Below, piece after piece: positions 24,157 to 37,773 of a stretch of 64,000 nt of DNA. Below the pieces are notes generated by a model. It did not search any database and was not told the DNA's origin. It worked only from the letters and a program-made list of their open reading frames with translations. Each line of letters opens with the position of its first letter. Position 1 is the stretch's first letter. This stretch comes from Aegilops tauschii subsp. strangulata (taxonomy: Eukaryota > Streptophyta > Magnoliopsida > Poales > Poaceae): NCBI RefSeq assembly GCF_002575655.3, contig NC_053037.3, positions 503,820,544 to 503,884,543 on the forward strand, in the 5' to 3' direction. Both the position numbers and the translations under genes were made by a program.

Positions 24157-27100
24157 TTATACATGAGGTGCATCCTCTACTCTTTTGCACATGCTATGCG
24201 GGTGAAATGATGATACCATGCCAAGTTCCAACATTTTCAGAGTTCATTTTGTAGTGATTTTCAATTTCACCGTCATTTAGCTCTCTAAACAAATCGGTAA
24301 ATGACTAAAAAACAGCAAATGATGTCAGAACGTGTTGGAAATTGATGATGTCGCTTTGAATGATGCATACAAAACGCAAAAATAGGCTGGAGTTCAAATA
24401 AGTTTTAAAAACATTGAAGTGCCCGTGTAACAGATGAGTTCTCGTCCGAAACCCTGATACTCCGAAAGAGATTGTCCAGTTTGTACACGAGGTGCGTCCA
24501 GTTTTCGCCGTGACCCTCTCTACTCTTTTGCACATGCAATGCGGGTGAAACGATGATACCATGCCAAGTTCCAACATTTTCAGAGTTCATTTTGTAGTGA
24601 TTTTCAATTTCACCGTCATTTAGCTCTCTAAAAAAATCGGTAAATGACTGAAAAACAGCAAATGATGTCAGAACGTGTTGGAAATTGATCACGTCGCTTT
24701 GAATGATGCATACTGAACTCAAAAATAGGCTGGAGTTCAAATAAGTTTTAAAAACATTGAAGTGCCCGTGTAACAGATGAGTTCTCGTCCGAAACCCTGA
24801 TACTCCGAAAGAGATTATCCAGTTTGTACACGAGGTGCATCCAGTTTTCGCCGTGACCCTATCTACTCTTTTGCACATGCTATGCGGGTGAAATGATGAT
24901 ACCATGCCAAGTTCCAACATTTTCAGAGTTCATTTTGTAGTGATTTTCAATTTCACCGTCATTAGCTCTCTAAACAAATCGGTAAATGACTGAAAAACAA
25001 CAAATGTTGTCAGAACGTGTTGGAAATTGATGACGTCGCTTTGAGTGATGCATACTGAACGCAAAAATAGGCTGGAGTTCAAATAAGTTTAAAAAACATT
25101 GAAGTGCCCGTGTAACAGATGAGTTCTTGTCCGGAACCCTGATACTCCGAAAGAGATTGTCTAGTTTGTACACGAGGTGCGTCCAGTTTTCGCCGTGACC
25201 CTCTCTACTCTTTTGCACATGCAATGCGGGTGAAACGATGATACCATGCCAAGTTCCAACATTATCAGAGTTCATTTTGTAGTGATTTTCAATTTCACCT
25301 TCATTTAGCTCTCTAAACAAATCGGTAAAAGACTGAAAAACAGCAAATGATGTCAGAACGTGTTGGAAATTCATGATGTCACTTTGAATGATGCATACTG
25401 AACGCAAAAATAGGCTGGAGTTCAAATAAGTATAAAAACATTGAAGTGCCCGTGTAATAGATGAGTTCTCGTCTGAAACCCTGATACCCCAAAAGAGATT
25501 GTCCAGTTTGTACACGAGGAGCGTCTAGTTTTCGCCGTGACCCTCTCTACTCTTTTGCACATGCTATGCGGGTGAAATGATGATACCATGCCAAGTTCCA
25601 ACATTTTCAGAGTTCATTTTGTAGTGATTTTCAATTTCACCGTCATTTAGCTCTCTAAACAAATCGGTAAATGACTGAAAAACAGCTAATGATGTCAGAA
25701 CGTGTTGGAAATTGATGACGTCGCTTTGAATGATGCATACTGAATGCAAAAATAAGCTGGAGTTCAAATAAGTTTTAAAAACATTGAAGTGCCCGTGTAA
25801 CAGATGAGTTCTCGTCCGAAACCCTGATACTCCGAAAGAGATTGTCCAGGTTGTACACGAGGAGCGTCCAGTTTTCGCCGTGACCCATTCTACTCTTTTG
25901 CACATGCTATGCGGGTGAAACGATGATACCATGCCAAGTTCCAACATTTTCAGAGTTCATTTTGTAGTGATTTTCAATTTCACCGTCATTTAGCTCTCTA
26001 AACAAATCGGTAAATGACTGAAAAACAGCAAATGATGTCAGAACGTGTTGGAAATTGATGACGTCGCTTTGAATGATGCATACTGAACGCAAAAATAGGC
26101 TGGAGTTCAAATAAGTTTTAAAAACATTGAAGTGCCCGTGTAACAGATGAGTTCTCGTCTGAAACCCTGATACTCCGAAAGAGATTGTCCAGTTTGTACA
26201 TGAGGTGCAACGTCTACTCTTTTGCACATGCTATGCGGGTGAAACGATGGTACCATGCCAAGTTCCAACATTTTCAGAGTTCATTTTGTAGTGATTTTCA
26301 ATTTCACCGTCATTTAGCTCTCTAAACAAATCGGTAAATGACTAAAAAACAGCAAATGATGTCAGAACGTGTTGGAAATTGATGATGTCGCTTTGAATGA
26401 TGCATACAAAATTCAAAAATAGGCTGGAGTTCAGATAAGTTTTAAAAACATTGAAGTGCCTGTGTAACAGATGAGTTCTCGTCCGAAACCCTGATACTCC
26501 AAAAGAGATTGTCCAGTTTGTACACGAGGTGCGTCCAGTTTTCGCCGTGACCCTCTCTACTCTTTTGCACATGCAATGCGGGTGAAATGATGATACCATG
26601 CCAAGTTCCAACATTTTCAGAGTTCATTTTGTAGTGATTTTCAATTTCACCGTCATTTAGCTCTCTAAACAAATCGGTAAATGACTGAAAAACAGCAAAT
26701 GATGTCAGAACGTGTTGGAAATTGATGACGTCGCTTTGAATGATGCATACTGAACGCAAAAATAGGCTGGAGTTCAAATAAGTTTTAAAAACATTGAAGT
26801 GCCCGTGTAACAGATGAGTTCTCGTCTGAAACCCTGATACTCCGAAAGAGATTGTCCAGTTTGTACATGAGGTGCAACGTCTACTCTTTTGCACATGCTA
26901 TGCGGGTGAAACGATGGTACCATGCCAAGTTCCAACATTTTCAGAGTTCATTTTGTAGTGATTTTCAATTTCACCGTCATTTAGCTCTCTAAACAAATCG
27001 GTAAATGACTAAAAAACAGCAAATGATGTCAGAACGTGTTGGAAATTGATGATGTCGCTTTGAATGATGCATACAAAATGCAAAAATAGGCTGGAGTTCA

Positions 27101-27527
27101 GATAAGTTTTAAAAACATTGAAGTGCCTGTGTAACAGATGAGTTCTCGTCCGAAACCCTGATACTCCAAAAGAGATTGTCCAGTTTGTACACGAGGTGCG
27201 TCCAGTTTTCGCCGTGACCCTCTCTACTCTTTTGCACATGCAATGCGGGTGAAACGATGATACCATGCCAAGTTCCAACATTTTCAGAGTTCATTTTGTA
27301 GTGATTTTCAATTTCACCGTCATTTAGCTCTCTAAACAAATCGGTAAAAGACTGAAAAACAGCAAATGATGTCAGAACGTGTTGGAAATTGATGACGTCG
27401 CTTTGAATGATGCATACTGAACGCAAAAATAGGCTGGAGTTCAAATAAGTTTTAAAAACATTGAAGTGCCCGTGTAACAGATGAGTTCTCGTCCGAAACC
27501 CTGATACTCCGAAAGAGATTATCCAGT
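24157..27527. repeat. S-B-A-b-C-D followed by a duplicated S-B dimer
   Basis: Monomer starts: 24157 (S), 24481, 24824, 25166, 25508, 25851, 26194 (S), 26518, 26861 (S), 27185. Order is S B A b C D S B S B. A-b-C-D runs 24824-26193. The S-B dimers at 26194 and 26861 repeat at 667 bp, with matches from about 25920 to 27250. They share GGTGCAACGTCTAC, GATGGTACC, GTTCAGATAAG and ATACTCCAAAAG. The monomer at 24824 lacks one T (GTCATTAGC, near 24961), and the one at 25166 has TATAAAAACATT (near 25432). Confidence 0.87.
24997..25010. other. ACAACAAATGTTGT near-perfect palindrome in a subset of A monomers
   Basis: Two substitutions in the common ACAGCAAATGATGT create 6-bp inverted arms (ACAACA, TGTTGT) around AA. 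It is found here and in monomers at about 28388, 31128, 31815, 33511, 34521, 35207, 36578, 37930, 38616, 39301, 59030 and 62441. It therefore marks a lineage of mostly A monomers concentrated between 25 and 40 kb. It overlaps the right outer arm of the larger dyad. Whether it has a role is unknown. Confidence 0.7.
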
Positions 27528-30500
27528 TTGTACACGAGGTGCATCCAGTTTTCGCCGTGACCCTATCTACTCTTTTGCACATGCTATGCGGGTGAAATGA
27601 TGATACCATGCCAAGTTCCAATATTTTCAGAGTTCATTTTGTAGTGATTTTCAATTTCACCGTCATTTAGCTCTCTAAACAAATCGGTAAATGACTGAAA
27701 AACAGCTAATGATGTCAGAACGTGTTGGAAAATTATGACGTCGCTTTGAATGATGCATACTGAATGCAAAAATAAGCTGGAGTTCAAATAAGTTTTAAAA
27801 ACATTGAAGTGCCCGTGTAACAGATGAGTTCTCGTCCGAAACCCTGATACTCCGAAAGAGATTGTCCAGTTTGTACACGAGGAGCGTCCAGTTTTCGCCG
27901 TGACCCATTCTACTCTTTTGCACATGCAATGCGGGTGAAACGATGATACCATGCCAAGTTCCAACATTTTCAGAGTTCATTTTGTAGTGATTTTCAATTT
28001 CACCGTCATTTAGCTCTCTAAAAAAATCGGTAAATGACTGAAAAACAGCAAATGATGTCAGAACGTGTTGGAAATTGATGACGTCGCTTTGAATGATGCA
28101 TACTGAACTCAAAAATAGGCTGGAGTTCAAATAAGTTTTAAAAACATTGAAGTGCCCGTGTAACAGATGAGTTCTCGTCCGAAACCCTGATACTCCGAAA
28201 GAGATTATCCAGTTTGTACACGAGGTGCATCCAGTTTTCGCCGTGACCCTATCTACTCTTTTGCACATGCTATGCGGGTGAAATGATGATACCATGCCAA
28301 GTTCCAACATTTTCAGAGTTCATTTTGTAGTGATTTTCAATTTCACCGTCATTTAGCTCTCTAAACAAATCGGTAAATGACTGAAAAACAACAAATGTTG
28401 TCAGAACGTGTTGGAAATTGATGACGTCGCTTTGAGTGATGCATACTGAACGCAAAAATAGGCTGGAGTTCAAATAAGTTTAAAAAACATTGAAGTGCCC
28501 GTGTAACAGATGAGTTCTTGTCCGAAACCCTGATACTCCGAAAGAGATTGTCCAGTTTGTACACGAGGTGCGTCCAGTTTTCGCCGTGACCCTCTCTACT
28601 CTTTTGCACATGCAATGCGGGTGAAACGATGATACCATGCCAAGTTCCAACATTTTCAGAGTTCATTTTGTAGTGATTTTCAATTTCACCGTCATTTAGC
28701 TCTCTAAACAAATCGGTAAATGACTAAAAAACAGCAAATGATGTCAGAACGTGTTGGAAATTGATGATGTCGCTTTGAATCATGCATACTGAACGCAAAA
28801 ATAGGCTGGAGTTCAAATAAGTTTAAAAAACATTGAAGTGCCCATGTAACAGATGAGTTCTCGTCCGAAACCCTGATACTCCGAAAGAGATAATCCTGTT
28901 TGTACACGAGGTGCGTCCAGTTTTTGCCGTGACCCTCTCTACTCTTTTGCACATGCTATGCGGGTGAAATGATGATACCATGCCAAGTTCGAACATTTTC
29001 AGAGTTCATTTTGTAGTGATTTTCAATTTCACCGTCATTTAGCTCTCTAAACAAATCGGTAAATGACTGAAAAACAGCTAATGATGTCAGAACGTGTTGG
29101 AAATTGATGACGTCACTTTGAATGATGCATACTGAACGCAAAAATAGGCTGGAGTTCAAATAAGTTTAAAAACATTGAAGTGCCCGTGTAATAGATGAGT
29201 TCTTGTCTGAAACCCTGATACTCCGAAAGAGATTGTCCAGTTTGTACACGAGGAGCGTCCAGTTTTCGCCGTGACCCTCTCTACTCTTTTGCACATGCTA
29301 TGCGGGTGAAATAATGATACCATGCCAAGTTCCAACATTTTCAGAGTTCATTTTGTAGTGATTTTCAATTTCACCGTCATTTAGCTCTCTAAACAAATCG
29401 GTAAATGACTGAAAACAGCAAATGATGTCAGAACGTGTTGGAAATTGATGACGTCGCTTTGAATGATGCATACTGAACGCAAAAATAGGCTGGAGTTCAA
29501 ATAAGTTTTAAAAACATTGAAGTGCCCGTGTAATAGATGAGTTCTCGTCCGAACCCCTGATATTCCGAAAGAGATTGTCCAGTTTGTACACGAGGTGCAT
29601 CCAGTTTTCGCCGTGACCCTCTCTACTCTTTTGCACATGCTATGCGGGTGAAATGATGATACCATGCCAACTTCCAACATTTTCAGAGTTCATTTTGTAG
29701 TGATTTTCAATTTCACCGTCATTTAGCTCTCTAAACAAATCGGTAAATGACTGAAAAACAGCAAATGATGTCAGAACGTGTTGGAAATTGATGACGTCGC
29801 TTTGAATGATGCATACTGAACGCAAAAATAGGCTGGAGTTCAAATAAGTTTTAAAAACATTGAAGTGCCCGTGTAACAGATGAGTTCTCGTCCGAAACCC
29901 TGATACTCCGAAAGAGAATGTCCAGTTTGTACACGAGGAGCGTCCAGTTTTCGCCGTGACCCATTCTACTCTTTTGCACACGCTATGCGGGTGAAACGAT
30001 GATACCATGCCAAGTTCCAACATTTTCAGAGTTCATTTTGTAGTGATTTTCAATTTCACTGTCATTTAGCTCTCTAAACAAATCGGTAAAAGACTGAAAA
30101 ACAGCAAATGATGTCAGAACGTGTTGGAAATTGATGACGTCGCTTTGAATGATGCATACTGAACGCAAAAATAGGCTGGAGTTCAAATAAGTTTTAAAAC
30201 ATTGAAGTGCCCGTGTAACAGATGAGTTCTCGTCCGAAACCCTGATACTCCGAAAGAGATTATCCAGTTTGTACACGAGGTGCATCCAGTTTTCGCCGTG
30301 ACCCTATCTACTCTTTTGCACATGCTATGCGGGTGAAATTATGATACCATGTCAAGTTCCAATATTTTCAGAGTTCATTTTGTAGTGATTATCAATTTCA
30401 CCGTCATTTAGCTCTCTAAACAAATCGGTAAATGACTGAAAAACAGCTAATGATGTCAGAACGTGTTGGAAAATTATGACGTCGCTTTGAATGATGCATA

Positions 30501-31640
30501 CTGAATGCAAAAATAAGCTGGAGTTCAAATAAGTTTTAAAAACATTGAAGTGCCCGTGTAACAGATGAGTTCTCGTCCGAAACCCTGATACTCCGAAAGA
30601 GATTGTCCAGTTTGTACACGAGGAGCGTCCAGTTTTCGCCGTGACCCATTCTACTCTTTTGCACATGCAATGCGGGTGAAACGATGATACCATGCCAAGT
30701 TCCAACATTTTCAGAGTTCATTTTGTAGTGATTTTCAATTTCACCGTCATTTAGCTCTCTAAAAAAATCGGTAAATGACTGAAAAACAGCAAATGATGTC
30801 AGAACGTGTTGGAAATTGATGACGTCGCTTTGAATGATGCATACTGAACTCAAAAATAGGCTGGAGTTCAAATAAGTTTTAAAAACATTGAAGTGCCCGT
30901 GTAACAGATGAGTTCTCGTCCGAAACCCTGATACTCCGAAAGAGATTATCCAGTTTGTACACGAGGTGCATCCAGTTTTCGCCGTGACCCTATCTACTCT
31001 TTTGCACATGCTATGCGGGTGAAATGATGATACCATGCCAAGTTCCAACATTTTCAGAGTTCATTTTGTAGTGATTTTCAATTTCACCGTCATTTAGCTC
31101 TCTAAACAAATCGGTAAATGACTGAAAAACAACAAATGTTGTCAGAACGTGTTGGAAATTGATGACGTCGCTTTGAGTGATGCATACTGAACGCAAAAAT
31201 AGGCTGGAGTTCAAATAAGTTTAAAAAACATTGAAGTGCCCGTGTAACAGATGAGTTCTTGTCCGAAACCCTGATACTCCGAAAGAGATTGTCCAGTTTG
31301 TACACGAGGTGCGTCCAGTTTTCGCCGTGACCCTCTCTACTCTTTTGCACATGCAATGCGGGTGAAACGATGATACCATGCCAAGTTCCAACATTTTCAG
31401 AGTTCATTTTGTAGTGATTTTCAATTTCACCGTCATTTAGCTCTCTAAAAAAATCGGTAAATGACTGAAAAACAGCAAATGATGTCAGAACGTGTTGGAA
31501 ATTGATGACGTCGCTTTGAATGATGCATACTGAACTCAAAAATAGGCTGGAGTTCAAATAAGTTTTAAAAACATTGAAGTGCCCGTGTAACAGATGAGTT
31601 CTCGTCCGAAACCCTGATACTCCGAAAGAGATTATCCAGT
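27528..31640. repeat. Mixed block with a 2741-bp (8-monomer) duplication
   Basis: Monomer starts: 27528, 27871, 28214, 28557, 28900, 29242, 29584, 29927, 30269, 30612, 30955, 31298. Order is A D A B B-like C-like a D A D A B. The segment from about 27320 to 28708 recurs at about 30061-31449 (offset 2741). It shares the otherwise rare CCAATATTTTCAG and GGAAAATTATGACG, GAATGCAAAAATAAG, CTAAAAAAATCGG and the ACAACAAATGTTGT palindrome. Monomers at 28900, 29242 and 29584 are hybrids that fit no main subfamily cleanly (for example GAGCGTCCAG with CCCTCTC at 29242). They look like recombinants. Confidence 0.8.
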
Positions 31641-34345
31641 TTGTACACGAGGTGCATCCAGTTTTCGCCATGACCCTATCTACTCTTTTGCACATGCTAT
31701 GCGGGTGAAATGATGATACCATGCCAAGTTCCAACATTTTCAGAGTTCATTTTGTAGTGATTTTCAATTTCACCGTCATTTAGCTCTCTAAACAAATCGG
31801 TAAATGACTGAAAAACAACAAATGTTGTCAGAACGTGTTGGAAATTGATGATGTCGCTTTGAGTGATGCATACTGAACGCAAAAATAGGCTGGAGTTCAA
31901 ATAAGTTTAAAAAACATTGAAGTGCCCGTGTAACAGATGAGTTCTTGTCCGAAACCCTGATACTCCGAAAGAGATTGTCTAGTTTGTACACGAGGTGCGT
32001 CCAGTTTTCGCCGTGACCCTCTCTACTCTTTTGCACATGCAATGCGGGTGAAACGATGATACCATGCCAAGTTCCAACATTATCAGAGTTCATTTTGTAG
32101 TGATTTTCAATTTCACCTTCATTTAGCTCTCTAAACAAATCGGTAAAAGACTGAAAAACAGCAAATGATGTCAGAACGTGTTGGAAATTCATGACGTCAC
32201 TTTGAATGATGCATACTGAACGCAAAAATAGGCTGGAGTTCAAATAAGTATAAAAACATTGAAGTGCCCGTGTAATAGATGAGTTCTCGTCTGAAACCCT
32301 GATACCCCAAAAGAGATTGTCCAGTTTGTACACGAGGAGCGTCTAGTTTTCGCCGTGACCCTCTCTACTCTTTTGCACATGCTATGCGGGTGAAATGATG
32401 ATACCATGCCAAGTTCCAACATTTTCAGAGTTCATTTTGTAGTGATTTTCAATTTCACCGTCATTTAGCTCTCTAAACAAATCGGTAAATGACTGAAAAA
32501 CAGCTAATGATGTCAGAACGTGTTGGAAATTGATGACGTCGCTTTGAATGATGCATACTGAATGCAAAAATAAGCTGGAGTTCAAATAAGTTTTAAAAAC
32601 ATTGAAGTGCCTGTGTAACAGATGAGTTCTCGTCCGAAACCCTGATACTCCGAAAGAGATTGTCCAGTTTGTACACGAGGAGCGTCCAGTTTTCGCCGTG
32701 ACCCATTCTACTCTTTTGCACATGCTATGCGGGTGAAACGATGATACCATGCCAAGTTCCAACATTTTCAGAGTTCATTTTGTAGTGATTTTCAATTTCA
32801 CCGTCATTTAGCTCTCTAAACAAATCGGTAAATGACTGAAAAACAGCAAATGATGTCAGAACGTGTTGGAAATTGATGACGTCGCTTTGAATGATGCATA
32901 CTGAACGCAAAAATAGGCTGGAGTTCAAATAAGTTTAAAAAACATTGAAGTGCCCGTGTAACAGATGAGTTCTCGTCTGAAACCCTGATACTCCGAAAGA
33001 GATTGTCCAGTTTGTACATGAGGTGCATCCTCTACTCTTTTGCACATGCTATGCGGGTGAAATGATGATACCATGCCAAGTTCCAACATTTTCAGAGTTC
33101 ATTTTGTAGTGATTTTCAATTTCACCGTCATTTAGCTCTCTAAACAAATCGGTAAATGACTAAAAAACAGCAAATGATGTCAGAACGTGTTGGAAATTGA
33201 TGATGTCGCTTTGAATGATGCATACAAAACGCAAAAATAGGCTGGAGTTCAAATAAGTTTTAAAAACATTGAAGTGCCCGTGTAACAGATGAGTTCTCGT
33301 CCGAAACCCTGATACTCCGAAAGAGATTATCCAGTTTGTACACGAGGTGCATCCAGTTTTCGCCGTGACCCTATCTACTCTTTTGCACATGCTATGCGGG
33401 TGAAATGATGATACCATGCCAAGTTCCAACATTTTCAGAGTTCATTTTGTAGTGATTTTCAATTTCACCGTCATTTAGCTCTCTAAACAAATCGGTAAAT
33501 GACTGAAAAACAACAAATGTTGTCAGAACGTGTTGGAAATTGATGATGTCGCTTTGAGTGATGCATACTGAACGCAAAAATAGGCTGGAGTTCAAATAAG
33601 TTTAAAAAACATTGAAGTGCCCGTGTAACAGATGAGTTCTTGTCCGAAACCCTGATACTCCGAAAGAGATTGTCCAGTTTGTACACGAGGTGCGTCCAGT
33701 TTTCGCCGTGACCCTCTCTACTCTTTTGCACATGCAATGCGGGTGAAACGATGATACCATGCCAAGTTCCAACATTTTCAGAGTTCATTTTGTAGTGATT
33801 TTCAATTTCACCGTCATTTAGCTCTCTAAACAAATCGGTAAATGACTGAAAAACAGCAAATGATGTCAGAACGTGTTGGAAATTGATGACGTCGCTTTGA
33901 ATGATGCATACTGAACGCAAAAATAGGCTGGAGTTCAAATAAGTTTAAAAAACATTGAAGTGCCCGTGTAACAGATGAGTTCTCGTCTGAAACCCTGATA
34001 CTCCGAAAGAGATTGTCCAGTTTGTACATGAGGTGCATCCTCTACTCTTTTGCACATGCTATGCGGGTGAAATGATGATACCATGCCAAGTTCCAACATT
34101 TTCAGAGTTCATTTTGTAGTGATTTTCAATTTCACCGTCATTTAGCTCTCTAAACAAATCGGTAAATGACTAAAAAACAGCAAATGATGTCAGAACGTGT
34201 TGGAAATTGATGATGTCGCTTTGAATGATGCATACAAAACGCAAAAATAGGCTGGAGTTCAAATAAGTTTTAAAAACATTGAAGTGCCCGTGTAACAGAT
34301 GAGTTCTCGTCCGAAACCCTGATACTCCGAAAGAGATTATCCAGT
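31641..34345. repeat. A-b-C-D tetramer followed by 1010-bp trimer duplication
   Basis: Monomer starts: 31641, 31984, 32326, 32669, 33012 (S), 33336, 33679, 34022 (S). Order is A b C D S A B S. The S-A-B trimer (324+343+343 = 1010 bp) is tandemly duplicated: 32728-33830 matches 33738-34840 with almost no differences (one is C/T in TGATGTCGC against TGACGTCGC near 33546 and 34556). S is followed by A here, whereas in most of the window S is followed by B. Confidence 0.87.
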
Positions 34346-37300
34346 TTGTACACGAGGTGCATCCAGTTTTCGCCGTGACCCTATCTACTCTTTTGCACAT
34401 GCTATGCGGGTGAAATGATGATACCATGCCAAGTTCCAACATTTTCAGAGTTCATTTTGTAGTGATTTTCAATTTCACCGTCATTTAGCTCTCTAAACAA
34501 ATCGGTAAATGACTGAAAAACAACAAATGTTGTCAGAACGTGTTGGAAATTGATGACGTCGCTTTGAGTGATGCATACTGAACGCAAAAATAGGCTGGAG
34601 TTCAAATAAGTTTAAAAAACATTGAAGTGCCCGTGTAACAGATGAGTTCTTGTCCGAAACCCTGATACTCCGAAAGAGATTGTCCAGTTTGTACACGAGG
34701 TGCGTCCAGTTTTCGCCGTGACCCTCTCTACTCTTTTGCACATGCAATGCGGGTGAAACGATGATACCATGCCAAGTTCCAACATTTTCAGAGTTCATTT
34801 TGTAGTGATTTTCAATTTCACCGTCATTTAGCTCTCTAAAAAAATCGGTAAATGACTGAAAAACAGCAAATGATGTCAGAACGTGTTGGAAATTGATGAC
34901 GTCGCTTTGAATGATGCATACTGAACTCAAAAATAGGCTGGAGTTCAAATAAGTTTTAAAAACATTGAAGTGCCCGTGTAACAGATGAGTTCTCGTCCGA
35001 AACCCTGATACTCCGAAAGAGATTATCCAGTTTGTACACGAGGTGCATCCAGTATTCGCCGTGACCCTATCTACTCTTTTGCACATGCTATGCGGGTGAA
35101 ATGATGATACCATGCCAAGTTCCAACATTTTCAGAGTTCATTTTGTAGTGATTTTCAATTTCACCGTCATTTAGCTCTCTAAACAAATCGGTAAATGACT
35201 GAAAAACAACAAATGTTGTCAGAACGTGTTGGAAATTGATGACGTCGCTTTGAGTGATGCATACTGAACGCAAAAATAGGCTGGAGTTCAAATAAGTTTA
35301 AAAAACATTGAAGTGCCCGTGTAACAGATGAGTTCTTGTCCGAAACCCTGATACTCCGAAAGAGATTGTCTAGTTTGTACACGAGGTGCGTCCAGTTTTC
35401 GCCGTGACCCTCTCTACTCTTTTGCACATGCAATGCGGGTGAACCGATGATACCATGCCAAGTTCCAACATTATCAGAGTTCATTTTGTAGTGATTTTCA
35501 ATTTCACCTTCATTTAGCTCTCTAAACAAATCGGTAAAAGACTGAAAAACAGCAAATGATGTCAGAACGTGTTGGAAATTCATGACGTCACTTTGAATGA
35601 TGCATACTGAACGCAAAAATAGGCTGGAGTTCAAATAAGTATAAAAACATTGAAGTGCCCGTGTAATAGATGAGTTCTCGTCTGAAACCCTGATACCCCA
35701 AAAGAGATTGTCCAGTTTGTACACGAGGAGCGTCTAGTTTTCGCCGTGACCCTCTCTACTCTTTTGCACATGCTATGCGGGTGAAATGATGATACCATGC
35801 CAAGTTCCAACATTTTCAGAGTTCATTTTGTAGTGATTTTCAATTTCACCGTCATTTAGCTCTCTAAACAAATCGGTAAATGACTGAAAAACAGCTAATG
35901 ATGTCAGAACGTGTTGGAAATTGATGACGTCGCTTTGAATGATGCATACTGAATGCAAAAATAAGCTGGAGTTCAAATAAGTTTTAAAAACATTGAAGTG
36001 CCCGTGTAACAGATGAGTTCTCGTCCGAAACCCTGATACTCCGAAAGAGATTGTCCAGTTTGTACACGAGGAGCGTCCAGTTTTCGCCGTGACCCATTCT
36101 ACTCTTTTGCACATGCCATGCGGGTGAAACGATGATACCATGCCAAGTTCCAACATTTTCAGAGTTCATTTTGTAGTGATTTTCAATTTCACCGTCATTT
36201 AGCTCTCTAAAAAAATCGGTAAATGACTGAAAAACAGCAAATGATGTCAGAACGTGTTGGAAATTGATGACGTCGCTTTGAATGATGCATACTGAACGCA
36301 AAAATAGGCTGGAGTTCAAATAAGTTTTAAAAACATTGAAGTGCCCGTGTAACAGATGAGTTCTCGTCCGAAACCCTGATACTCCGAAAGAGATTATCCA
36401 GTTTGTACACGAGGTGCATCCAGTATTCGCCGTGACCCTATCTACTCTTTTGCACATGCTATGCGGGTGAAATGATGATACCATGCCAAGTTCCAACATT
36501 TTCAGAGTTCATTTTGTAGTGATTTTCAATTTCACCGTCATTTAGCTCTCTAAACAAATCGGTAAATGACTGAAAAACAACAAATGTTGTCAGAACGTGT
36601 TGGAAATTGATGACGTCGCTTTGAGTGATGCATACTGAACGCAAAAATAGGCTGGAGTTCAAATAAGTTTAAAAAACATTGAAGTGCCCGTGTAACAGAT
36701 GAGTTCTTGTCCGAAACCCTGATACTCCGAAAGAGATTGTCTAGTTTGTACACGAGGTGCGTCCAGTTTTCGCCGTGACCCTCTCTACTCTTTTGCACAT
36801 GCAATGCGGGTGAACCGATGATACCATGCCAAGTTCCAACATTATCAGAGTTCATTTTGTAGTGATTTTCAATTTCACCTTCATTTAGCTCTCTAAACAA
36901 ATCGGTAAAAGACTGAAAAACAGCAAATGATGTCAGAACGTGTTGGAAATTCATGACGTCACTTTGAATGATGCATACTGAACGCAAAAATAGGCTGGAG
37001 TTCAAATAAGTATAAAAACATTGAAGTGCCCGTGTAATAGATGAGTTCTCGTCTGAAACCCTGATACCCCAAAAGAGATTGTCCAGTTTGTACACGAGGA
37101 GCGTCTAGTTTTCGCCGTGACCCTCTCTACTCTTTTGCACATGCTATGCGGGTGAAATGATGATACCATGCCAAGTTCCAACATTTTCAGAGTTCATTTT
37201 GTAGTGATTTTCAATTTCACCGTCATTTAGCTCTCTAAACAAATCGGTAAATGACTGAAAAACAGCTAATGATGTCAGAACGTGTTGGAAATTGATGACG

Positions 37301-37773
37301 TCGCTTTGAATGATGCATACTGAATGCAAAAATAAGCTGGAGTTCAAATAAGTTTTAAAAACATTGAAGTGCCCGTGTAACAGATGAGTTCTCGTCCGAA
37401 ACCCTGATACTCCGAAAGAGATTGTCCAGTTTGTACACGAGGAGCGTCCAGTTTTCGCCGTGACCCATTCTACTCTTTTGCACATGCCATGCGGGTGAAA
37501 CGATGATACCATGCCAAGTTCCAACATTTTCAGAGTTCATTTTGTAGTGATTTTCAATTTCACCGTCATTTAGCTCTCTAAACAAATCGGTAAATGACTG
37601 AAAAACAGCAAATGATGTCAGAACGTGTTGGAAATTGATGACGTCGCTTTGAATGATGCATACTGAACGCAAAAATAGGCTGGAGTTCAAATAAGTTTAA
37701 AAAACATTGAAGTGCCCGTGTAACAGATGAGTTCTCGTCTGAAACCCTGATACTCCAAAAGAGATTGTCCAGT
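34346..37773. repeat. Two near-identical A-b-C-D tetramers (1371-bp HOR)
   Basis: Monomer starts: 34346, 34689, 35032, 35375, 35717, 36060, 36403, 36746, 37088, 37431. Order is A B, A b C D, A b C D. The tetramers 35032-36402 and 36403-37773 are in tandem. Bases 34746-36206 and 36117-37577 match at offset 1371, and the only difference I noticed is at 34926/36297. Shared private markers include GTGCATCCAGTATTCGCC, GAACCGATG, ACATTATCAG, CACCTTCATT and ATGCCATGCGG. This is the cleanest example of the tetrameric unit in the window. Confidence 0.92.
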
